Assembly (NCBI RefSeq): GCF_036637135.1
Contig: NZ_JAVWNC010000025.1
Coordinates: forward strand, 1-30,077
Length of the DNA: 30,077 nt
Source of the DNA: Anaerorhabdus sp036637135
GTDB lineage: Bacteria; Bacillota_I; Bacilli_A; Erysipelotrichales; Erysipelotrichaceae
Reading direction: 5' to 3'
Shown here: positions 7,969-14,388 of the stretch, one piece after another
Numbering within the stretch: the first letter of the stretch is position 1
Layout of the letters: each line of letters begins with the position of its first letter
Translations under genes and position numbers: made by a program
Notes under the pieces: generated by a model
What the model was told of the DNA's origin: nothing
Seen by the model: the letters and a program-made list of their open reading frames with translations, nothing else
The model's database searches: none

Positions 7969-8283
7969 TTATTTTGCTTTCTTAGTTGAAGAGTATACAA
8001 GAATGTTAAGAAATACAACGACAACAGTTAACAAAACACATATAGTTGTTATTGCATTTGAAGTGTCCATTAGTGCTGACCAATCATTAGAATTAACCTC
8101 ATAATTTGTAGACAATTGCACAAAAACTATCGAAAATAAAGTCGCTAATAAACTCACATTTATGAGTATTTGAATTGATTCTTTTTTCATCCTACTTCGA
8201 TTAATCAGTATAAACAGTGGACAAAATATTGCGATTAATCCTAATACAATACTCCCTACGTTTAATAATCCATCATATCCCAT
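7969..8283 (-). CDS. Small three-TM membrane protein
   Basis: I do not recognise the family. The 104-residue protein has hydrophobic helices at about 6-28, 38-60 and 78-98, with a basic NRSRMKKES loop after the first and a short polar loop (STNYEVNSNDWS) after the second. The ATG at 8283 is chosen for the GAGGAGAGG just upstream; the longer reading from 8310 would place this Shine-Dalgarno inside the gene. It stands alone, diverging from the second XRE-TM regulator gene, which may control it. The AT-rich space of 127 bases beyond its stop shows no clear terminator. Confidence 0.65.
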   Translation of the reverse strand: MGYDGLLNVGSIVLGLIAIFCPLFILINRSRMKKESIQILINVSLLATLFSIVFVQLSTNYEVNSNDWSALMDTSNAITTICVLLTVVVVFLNILVYSSTKKAK

Positions 8284-8505
8284 ATGTCCTCTCCTCAATT
8301 TATCAATCATTGTTTTTTTAATTATAACATGTGAAGTTTATTTGGATAGAATTATATTATTAATCGTTGATTATCAAATTGAATTTGAATATGAATCAAT
8401 GATGCAATTTCATCTAAATGGAATTGTTAATATACGTTGCTTGTAGCAATAGTCCGTTCCAGTTAGAATAGTGGTAACAATTGAAAGAAATGAGGTTCTA
8501 TCAAA

Positions 8506-9027
8506 ATGTTGAACGAAAATATTAAAGTAATTAGGAAATCAAAAGGACTATCGCAACAAGATCTTGCGAACAAGTTAAATGTGGTACGACAAACTGTTTC
8601 CAAATGGGAGCAAGGATTATCTGTTCCTGATTCTTCTATGTTAATCTCCCTCGCCGAAGCATTTGATACATCTATAAGTTCTTTACTCGGAGAAACTATT
8701 GTCGAATCAAAAGTTGATGATTTGAATTTGATTTCAGAAAAACTGGAAGCTATAAATTTACAATTTTCACAGCGAAAAATCAAAAGAAAAAGAATTCTAC
8801 ATTGGTTTCTTATTTCATTGTGCATAGTCATAATAACAATTTTTTTAGTTTTGTTTTTATTAGAAAGTCCTTATTTGAATTGGGATTATAGTAATATTGA
8901 AACCGCCATTCTGGGAGTGGAGTTTCACTCATTTGAATGGATGTTTGTAAGAGTAGCACCAGTTATTCTTATTATAGCACTCATAGGATTTTTTTTGATT
9001 TGGAAGAAAAATAAACCACATACTTAA
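8506..9027 (+). CDS. XRE-family regulator with C-terminal membrane helices
   Basis: A 173-residue protein. Residues 1-60 are a Cro/C1-type helix-turn-helix (GLSQQDLANKLNVVRQTVSKWEQG, then LAEAFDTSISSLLGE). A charged linker (70-100) is followed by two TM helices, about 103-125 and 148-168, separated by an extracytoplasmic loop rich in aromatic and acidic residues (YLNWDYSNIETA). GAGGT precedes the ATG. The layout repeats that of the gene at 5026-5433: a membrane-anchored XRE regulator next to small membrane proteins. Its neighbours at 7969 and 9085 are possible partners. Confidence 0.82.
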   Translation: MLNENIKVIRKSKGLSQQDLANKLNVVRQTVSKWEQGLSVPDSSMLISLAEAFDTSISSLLGETIVESKVDDLNLISEKLEAINLQFSQRKIKRKRILHWFLISLCIVIITIFLVLFLLESPYLNWDYSNIETAILGVEFHSFEWMFVRVAPVILIIALIGFFLIWKKNKPHT

Positions 9028-9084
9028 CTATTCAATTCAAAACATATTCAACAGTTTTATATTTAAAATGGAAGATTTTCAAGT

Positions 9085-9558
9085 ATGAGCAAAAAGAACA
9101 TCGCTATAGTTTTTACAATAATAGTCACTCTGGGATTGGGATTAGTATTATATAGACGAACTATTCCCTATGAATATTTACCCGCTGACGATGAGATAGC
9201 ACTACATATAAAATTAGATACAAAAGAAGATGTTGGATTGTTGGTTTTTGATTATCGCGTTGATAATCATGAGTATAGCGGCGGTATATCAAATGCGAAT
9301 AAATCATTAATCAAACATGACTCTGATAACATTCACGTATGGAATAGAAAAGAATTGAACAATTCTTCTGCTTCTGTGGAGTTATCAATACGACTCGGGA
9401 TCATAACAGAGTATATGACTCCTAACTATGAAAACATATATCCAGAAGATATAACTAGATATATTGATCCTATTTCGTGGAAAGCATACTTTGGTAATTC
9501 GTATTTTATTACAATTACTGGCGATAAGTTAAGTGGGTATAAAGCTGTATTGAACTAG
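9085..9558 (+). CDS. Membrane-anchored extracytoplasmic protein of unknown function
   Basis: I do not recognise this 157-residue protein. It has an N-terminal signal anchor (residues 5-23, no lipobox or clear signal-peptidase site). About 130 residues of mostly beta-type sequence with many acidic residues follow, probably outside the membrane. It lies 57 bases after the XRE-TM regulator on the same strand and ends before a terminator-like hairpin, so the two may be one transcript. The ribosome site is weak (GGAAGA). It could be the sensory or immunity-like partner of the regulator, but nothing in the sequence shows this. Confidence 0.62.
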   Translation: MSKKNIAIVFTIIVTLGLGLVLYRRTIPYEYLPADDEIALHIKLDTKEDVGLLVFDYRVDNHEYSGGISNANKSLIKHDSDNIHVWNRKELNNSSASVELSIRLGIITEYMTPNYENIYPEDITRYIDPISWKAYFGNSYFITITGDKLSGYKAVLN

Positions 9559-9622
9559 TTCATTATTCGCTCAAACACAATATTAAGAATTAATAAAATA
9601 AATAGTCCATGCGATATTGGAC

Positions 9623-9652
9623 CACACAACAGGATGAGTGTGTATTTTTTTT
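9623..9652 (+). terminator. Terminator of the XRE-TM/extracytoplasmic protein transcript
   Basis: CACAC and GTGTG (9623-9627, 9638-9642) pair and are followed by TATTTTTTTT. An alternative longer pairing of CAGGAT (9630) with ATCCTG (9665) is also possible. It is about 65 bases after the stop codon. Confidence 0.5.
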
Positions 9653-9680
9653 GATACTTAAATTATCCTGTTTTGAAGAT

Positions 9681-9721
9681 AAAAAAAGATAGCAATCAAC
9701 TAAGCCTAGTCAATTACTATC
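9681..9721 (-). terminator. Terminator of the GuaA-like/CofE-like operon
   Basis: On the minus strand a long stem (left arm begins GATAGTAATTGACTA, right arm TAGTTGATTGCTATC, about 15 pairs with some G-U) closes a 4-base loop and is followed by seven T's. It is 26 bases after the stop of the GuaA paralogue. Confidence 0.85.
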
Positions 9722-9747
9722 ATTATTAAGCAAATATTATACTGCTA

Positions 9748-11049
9748 CTATTCCCACTCAATTGTTCCGCATGGTTTTGGTGTTAAGTCATAACACACAC
9801 GGTTTACATTAGGTACTTCATTAAGAATACGATCTGTAATCTTAAGTAGGATTGGCCATTCAATTTGTTCAATTGTTGCAGTCATCGCATCAATTGTATT
9901 TACTGCACGTAGAATAATTGGATATTCATAACATCTTGCATTATTCTTTACACCAACTGATTTGAATTCAGGGATAACTGTAAAGTATTGCCATACTTTC
10001 TTATCTAAACCATGACTTGCGAATTCTTCTCTAAGAATTGCATCAGCTTCACGTAACGCAGTTAAACGTTCTCTTGTAATTGCACCTAAACATCTTACTC
10101 CAAGTCCTGGACCTGGGAAAGGTTGACGATAAACCATGTCATGTGGTAATCCTAATTCTTCTCCACAAGCACGTACTTCGTCTTTGAATAATTGGTATAG
10201 AGGTTCAACTAATTGGAATTGAAGATCTTCAGGAAGTCCACCTACATTATGATGTGACTTAACTACTTTTGCAGTCTTTGTTCCACTTTCAATAATATCT
10301 GGATAGATTGTTCCTTGTGCTAAGAATTCAATACCATCTAACTTACGAGCTTCTTCTTCAAATACACGAATGAATTCTGCACCAATAATTTTACGTTTTT
10401 GTTCAGGGTCATTTACGTTTTCAAGTTTACCTAAGAAACGATCAACCGCATCCACATAAACAAGATTCGCATCCAATTGATTTCGGAATACTTCAATTAC
10501 ATCCTCAGATTCACCTTTTCTCATTAAACCATGGTTTACATGAACACATACTAATTGTTTACCAATCGCTTTAATAAGTAATGCAGCTACTACCGATGAA
10601 TCAACTCCACCTGATAAAGCTAATAATACTTTCTTGTCTCCAACTTGATTACGAATAATTTCAACTTGGTCATTAATGAAATTTGTCATGTTCCAATTTG
10701 CTTCTGCTTGGCAATCATTGAAAATAAATGTTTTTAATTCTTCTTTAATTTCTTCATCTGTATTTGCCCATGCAGTTTTATTATTCACTTTCGCAAGTTT
10801 ATGTCCTACTGCATAAACAGGAATTCCTAAATCATAAATTTCTGGATTCACATCAATTTCATTTCCATCAATCATGTTATTTTCTCCACCATTGAGGATA
10901 ATTCCTTTTACATTTAATGTCGCAATTTCTTGAGCTGTGATATCATGCGGTTTTATTTCACTATAAACCCCACAATCTCTAATTAGACGAGTAATCTTGG
11001 TATTATCATGACTTCCTAAGTCAAGTACTAAAATATTATCTTGTTTCAT
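9748..11049 (-). CDS. GMP synthase paralogue with degenerate, truncated glutaminase domain
   Basis: A 433-residue relative of GuaA. The ATP pyrophosphatase core is well kept: SGGVDSS at 146-152, HGLMRKGE, SHHNVGGLP and QPFPGPGLGVR. The amidotransferase part is about 77 residues shorter than in the full copy at 245-1786. The nucleophile Cys82 aligns with Gly82 (PVYAVGHKLA), and the segment with the catalytic HPE is gone, so it cannot hydrolyse glutamine. The C-terminal nucleotide-binding region also differs: GDQRTYDY has become NNARCYEY and KPPATVEWE has become KPCGTIEWE. It should therefore be ammonia-dependent, or be fed by a partner, and may adenylate a substrate other than XMP. AAGGGAGAAG precedes the ATG, and it begins 22 bases after the CofE-like gene. 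Calling it plain guaA would probably be misleading. Confidence 0.9.
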   Translation of the reverse strand: MKQDNILVLDLGSHDNTKITRLIRDCGVYSEIKPHDITAQEIATLNVKGIILNGGENNMIDGNEIDVNPEIYDLGIPVYAVGHKLAKVNNKTAWANTDEEIKEELKTFIFNDCQAEANWNMTNFINDQVEIIRNQVGDKKVLLALSGGVDSSVVAALLIKAIGKQLVCVHVNHGLMRKGESEDVIEVFRNQLDANLVYVDAVDRFLGKLENVNDPEQKRKIIGAEFIRVFEEEARKLDGIEFLAQGTIYPDIIESGTKTAKVVKSHHNVGGLPEDLQFQLVEPLYQLFKDEVRACGEELGLPHDMVYRQPFPGPGLGVRCLGAITRERLTALREADAILREEFASHGLDKKVWQYFTVIPEFKSVGVKNNARCYEYPIILRAVNTIDAMTATIEQIEWPILLKITDRILNEVPNVNRVCYDLTPKPCGTIEWE

Positions 11050-11071
11050 AGCTTCTCCCTTCTCACAAAAC

Positions 11072-12265
11072 TTAGTTTGTGTAGTTATCGAAATATCCTT
11101 GAACTAATACAACTGGTGTTCCTTTATCTCCTGAACCACTTGTTAAATCACATAATGAACCAATAAGGTCAGTTAATTGACGAGGTGTAGTTCCTTGTGA
11201 AGCCATGTTACCTACTAAGTTATTGTCTTTTTCACGAATACTCTTAGAAATAGCTTCTTTTAATGCTTCTCCACTTAATTCTTTAAAGTCATTATCCGCA
11301 AGATATTTAAGTTTTAATTCATTTGGTGTTCCAATAAGTCCATCAGTATAAGCTGGTGATACACATGGATCCGCTAATTCCCAAATTTTACCTTGAGGAT
11401 CTTTGAATGCTCCATCTCCATAAACCATGACTTCAATATGTTTACCTGTTTTATCCATGATTGTTTTTTGGATGTCTAGAACTAATTGTTTGCATTCTTC
11501 TCTTGGGAATAATTTTACTGTATCTTCCGTTGATTTATTAGAACCTAATAAACCATATTTTTCATTATATCCTTCACCATTGATACTTGATGTTACGATA
11601 TCATCTAAACCGCAAACTACTTTAGCACCTGCAGCTTTTAAAATGCGTTTTGTACGAGCACGTGTATGAATATCACAAGTTAATACGCAATCTGTGTAGT
11701 TAAGAATTGTTTTTGCTTGGTTTGCAAAAATAACTTCAACTTCTGCTCCTGCAGATGTAATGATGTTACTGTAGTAATCAACATAATCAACACCTGTGAA
11801 TTCATGTTTATTTTCACCAAATAATTCTCTATATTTTTCTAAAGAAAGTACGTCTGAATAAGGATTAATTCCTGCTTCATCAAGTTTGTCTAAAGATACT
11901 AATTCATTTCCTACTTCATCGCTTGGGTAACTAAGCATTAATACAACCTTTTTAGCTCCTGCAGCGATACCTTTTAAACAAATTGCAAAACGGTTACGAG
12001 ATAAGATTGGAAAAATTACCCCGATTGTTTCTCCCCCTAATTTAGCTTTAACATCTGCTGCAATTGCATCAACACTAACATAGTTACCTTGTGAACGAGC
12101 TACGATGGATTCAGTGATTGAAATAACATCACGATCTCTTAATTCGAATCCTTCACTTTGTGCTGCATCCATAACGCTCTCTACAACTATTTTTGCTAAA
12201 TCATCATTTTCACGAATAATCGGGCATCTAACACCCCTAGAAACTGTACCTACTTTTCTTTCCAT
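11072..12265 (-). CDS. CofE-like (coenzyme F420-0:L-glutamate ligase family) protein
   Basis: A 397-residue protein. The first ~120 residues match the F420_ligase family (GVRCPIIRENDDLAKIV, then RDVISITESIVARSQGNYV). A later segment, VMVYGDGAFKDPQGKIWELAD near 285, resembles the D-G-P-metal region of CofE. CofE adds glutamate to a cofactor precursor using GTP and metal. Nothing else for F420 biosynthesis lies in this window, and the protein is longer than archaeal CofE, so the substrate is probably different. It is the first gene of an operon with the glutaminase-less GuaA paralogue and is transcribed divergently from a LysR gene. The start has GAAAGG upstream. The family call is good; the function is unknown. 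Confidence 0.82.
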   Translation of the reverse strand: MERKVGTVSRGVRCPIIRENDDLAKIVVESVMDAAQSEGFELRDRDVISITESIVARSQGNYVSVDAIAADVKAKLGGETIGVIFPILSRNRFAICLKGIAAGAKKVVLMLSYPSDEVGNELVSLDKLDEAGINPYSDVLSLEKYRELFGENKHEFTGVDYVDYYSNIITSAGAEVEVIFANQAKTILNYTDCVLTCDIHTRARTKRILKAAGAKVVCGLDDIVTSSINGEGYNEKYGLLGSNKSTEDTVKLFPREECKQLVLDIQKTIMDKTGKHIEVMVYGDGAFKDPQGKIWELADPCVSPAYTDGLIGTPNELKLKYLADNDFKELSGEALKEAISKSIREKDNNLVGNMASQGTTPRQLTDLIGSLCDLTSGSGDKGTPVVLVQGYFDNYTN

Positions 12266-12281
12266 TTGATTAAACCTTTCT

Positions 12282-12298
12282 AATGAGTTGAACTCATT
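12282..12298 (-). promoter_or_regulatory. Perfect palindrome in the leader of the CofE-like operon
   Basis: AATGAGTT and AACTCATT are an exact 8-bp inverted repeat around one base, lying directly upstream of the ribosome site (AGAAAGG). It is downstream of the TATAAT at 12308-12313 (minus strand). It could be a second regulator site. With a one-base loop it is more likely a DNA operator than an RNA hairpin. Confidence 0.5.
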
Positions 12299-12328
12299 GC
12301 AACTTTATTATAAACTATTCATATACAT

Positions 12329-12349
12329 TAGTATAATTAAACTATACTA
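12329..12349. promoter_or_regulatory. LysR-type operator between CofE-like operon and lysR
   Basis: TAGTATA and TATACTA form a perfect 7-bp inverted repeat with a 7-base centre, fitting the T-N11-A pattern of LysR boxes. It lies where the -35 of the minus-strand operon promoter would be: the TATAAT on that strand at 12308-12313 has only a weak -35 inside this repeat. It is just upstream of the lysR ribosome site. This is the usual geometry for activation of the operon and autorepression. Confidence 0.6.
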
Positions 12350-12374
12350 TATTTAATATAAGGAGAGCTAATAT

Positions 12375-13244
12375 ATGAATATTAAGTTAGAACAGTATAA
12401 AATCTTTAATGAAGCTGCTACAACTTTGTCCTTTTCTAAAGCTGCTAGAAACCTATTTATTACGCAATCGGCAGTATCTCAGGCAATTAGTATACTTGAA
12501 AAAGAACTCCAAATACAGCTCTTTGTACGCATGAGAAAAGGGGTTACCCTTACTAAAGAAGGTGAACTTCTTTATCAAAGTATCAATCAAGCTTTAAATC
12601 TAATCACGAATGCAGAGAATCAATTATCAAATCTCAGTGATCTTAAAGAAGGAGAACTTGTACTTGCTGCAGGTGATAGTGTTAGTGAATTCTTTCTAAC
12701 ACCTTATTTATCGAAGTTTCATGATCTATTTCCAAACGTTGCCATCAAGGTCATTAACCGAACAAGTATCGAAATTTATGAATTATTAAAGAATGGACAA
12801 GTTGACTTAGGTTTTGTGAATTTACCTATCCATGATGAATCTTTATCTTATAACGAATGTTTTGTTATCCACGATATTTTTGTAGGAAAAAATCCTACTG
12901 ATAAAGTTTATACCTACAAGGAGCTTTCTAAACTTCCACTTATTCTTTTAGAGGAATCATCCAATAGTCGTAATTACCTCAATACGCAATTCGCAAAAAA
13001 CGGTATTAAACTAAATCCTCAAATGGAACTTGGAGCTCATAGTTTACTTTTAGAATGTGTTAAAGAAAGACTCGGAGTAGCCTGTGTCATTAGAGAGTTT
13101 TCATCTCGATATTTAGATAAAGAAGTATTTGAACTCAATGTTCAACCACCACTACCAAATCGAAGCATTGGCTATGCCTATCTAACAAGAAAATCACTCT
13201 CTGCACCTTCTATAAAATTTATTGAATTAATTAAACAAAAATAA
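12375..13244 (+). CDS. LysR-family transcriptional regulator
   Basis: A 289-residue LysR regulator. The N-terminal winged helix-turn-helix (residues 1-60) reads QYKIFNEAATTLSFSKAARN, with the typical TQSAVSQAI recognition segment. The effector domain (about 90-289) has the periplasmic-binding-protein fold pattern (GELVLAAGDSVSEFFLTPYL, ELLKNGQVDLGFVN, LLLECVKERLGVACV). AAGGAGAG precedes the ATG. It diverges from the CofE-like/GuaA-like operon across a palindromic box, so that operon is its likely target and the operon's substrate or product its likely effector. The flavodoxin gene follows 57 bases downstream. Confidence 0.93.
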   Translation: MNIKLEQYKIFNEAATTLSFSKAARNLFITQSAVSQAISILEKELQIQLFVRMRKGVTLTKEGELLYQSINQALNLITNAENQLSNLSDLKEGELVLAAGDSVSEFFLTPYLSKFHDLFPNVAIKVINRTSIEIYELLKNGQVDLGFVNLPIHDESLSYNECFVIHDIFVGKNPTDKVYTYKELSKLPLILLEESSNSRNYLNTQFAKNGIKLNPQMELGAHSLLLECVKERLGVACVIREFSSRYLDKEVFELNVQPPLPNRSIGYAYLTRKSLSAPSIKFIELIKQK

Positions 13245-13301
13245 TCATTGTTCACCTACTTTTAACATTTGGGTGCTATGATATATTTGAGGAAGATGAA
13301 A

Positions 13302-13787
13302 ATGAAAAATTTAATTATTTATTATTCTCTTGATGGGAATACCGAATTAATAGCGTCACTAATTGCAAGTAAAATTGAAGCGGCAACTATCCGTATTCAA
13401 CCTGTAAAAGAAATTCCAACAAAAGGTTTTATGAAATATTTTTGGGGCGGGAAAAGTGTTGTGTTCAATGAGAAACCAAAAATTGTTTATCCAATTATTA
13501 ACGTGAATGATTTTGATCAAATCTTCATTGGTACACCCGTTTGGAATAACTCTTATGCACCACCACTTGCAACATTCTTGCATGAAAACAAAATCGAAAA
13601 TAAAAATATTATCTTGTTTGCATGTCATGGAGGAGGCGGCGCCAAGAAGACATTTGAACGATTATCCAACTTATTACAAAACAATCACATTGTTCATACA
13701 ATGGAATTTAAAGATCCAATCCTTCAAAATCGTGATGAAGTAATTAATCAATTTAATATATCCATAGAAAAGAGTGAAACCAAATGA
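13302..13787 (+). CDS. Flavodoxin-family protein
   Basis: A 161-residue flavodoxin-like protein. The N-terminal FMN phosphate loop is YYSLDGNTE (residues 7-15), the second loop is GTPVWNNSYAPPL, and the third contains FACHGGGGAKKTFERL. These are hallmarks of short flavodoxins that carry electrons or serve as NADPH:FMN enzymes. The ATG at 13302 is preferred: GAGGA lies at a proper distance, while the longer reading begins with a TTG without a ribosome site. It is downstream of lysR on the same strand, and an extended -10 (TG-C-TATGAT, 13274-13282) could also drive it. Its stop lies inside the bidirectional terminator it shares with tetR. Confidence 0.88.
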   Translation: MKNLIIYYSLDGNTELIASLIASKIEAATIRIQPVKEIPTKGFMKYFWGGKSVVFNEKPKIVYPIINVNDFDQIFIGTPVWNNSYAPPLATFLHENKIENKNIILFACHGGGGAKKTFERLSNLLQNNHIVHTMEFKDPILQNRDEVINQFNISIEKSETK

Positions 13788-13798
13788 TTTCACTCTTT
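13769..13798. terminator. Bidirectional terminator inside the ends of two convergent genes
   Basis: AAAGAGTGAAA and TTTCACTCTTT form an exact 11-bp stem with an 8-base loop. The TGA stop of the flavodoxin (13785-13787) and the TGA stop of tetR (13790-13792) both lie inside the hairpin, so its arms also encode the C-termini of both proteins. Confidence 0.8.
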
Positions 13799-14386
13799 AT
13801 TTAGGATTAAACGCATTGCACTTTTCATTGCCTTTGCAACATTGGGATCATGTAATGGATCATCCGATACTTTGATACACATTACAAATCCCGCAAGAGC
13901 ACTCATCAATGAGAAACTCAAATATTCACGATCTTCATTCTCATTATATATTTTTTGATTAATACCAACTTGAATTATTTGATCAAGAATTTCCGCAATA
14001 ACTGGAACAAGTGTTGCCATTCTTTCTTTGTTCTTTTCTAAAAGACAGGTTGCACTTATTTTCTCTGTATGTGTTACTAACACTTCCATTGAAGAATATT
14101 TTTGTGTTCGATGAACAAAGGACAACATGAATTTTCTTAGTTTTTCTTCAAATGGTTCATCAACCGCTATCATTTTTTTAATCAAATCAACTTCAATTGA
14201 GAAGAAATACTCAATTGTTTTTTCTATGATTTCATCTTTACTACCAAAGTATTCATAAAGAGTTCCTTTGCCCATATCTGCTGCATCTGCAATATCTTGT
14301 ACTCGTAACGAATTCAAATCCTTGCCTTCTTTAGCAAGTTGAAAGACTGCAGTATAAATCTTAATTTCTTTCTCTGTTGTACTCAT
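13790..14386 (-). CDS. TetR/AcrR-family repressor
   Basis: A 198-residue TetR regulator. The N-terminal DNA-binding domain contains LRVQDIADAADMGKGTLYEYFGSKDEII (about residues 24-51). The C-terminal ~140 residues form a helical ligand-binding domain. It starts two bases after the stop of the RND permease gene, and its Shine-Dalgarno (GAGGA) lies in the last codons of that gene, so it is translated from the same mRNA. The palindrome at 18361-18376, at the start of the operon, is its likely operator, giving negative autoregulation and induction by transported compounds. Confidence 0.92.
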   Translation of the reverse strand: MSTTEKEIKIYTAVFQLAKEGKDLNSLRVQDIADAADMGKGTLYEYFGSKDEIIEKTIEYFFSIEVDLIKKMIAVDEPFEEKLRKFMLSFVHRTQKYSSMEVLVTHTEKISATCLLEKNKERMATLVPVIAEILDQIIQVGINQKIYNENEDREYLSFSLMSALAGFVMCIKVSDDPLHDPNVAKAMKSAMRLILNKE

Positions 14387-14388
14387 AC

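Noticed and set aside
9748..11049. The GuaA paralogue as a decaying pseudogene
   Set aside because: The frame is intact for 433 codons, the ATP pyrophosphatase motifs are fully kept, and the gene has a good ribosome site, an operon partner, a dedicated regulator and a strong terminator. The losses are confined to the glutaminase part.
13274..13282. A separate flavodoxin promoter (extended -10 TG-C-TATGAT)
   Set aside because: It matches well, but the implied start site would fall on the ribosome site. I mention it only in the gene entry and do not list it as its own feature.
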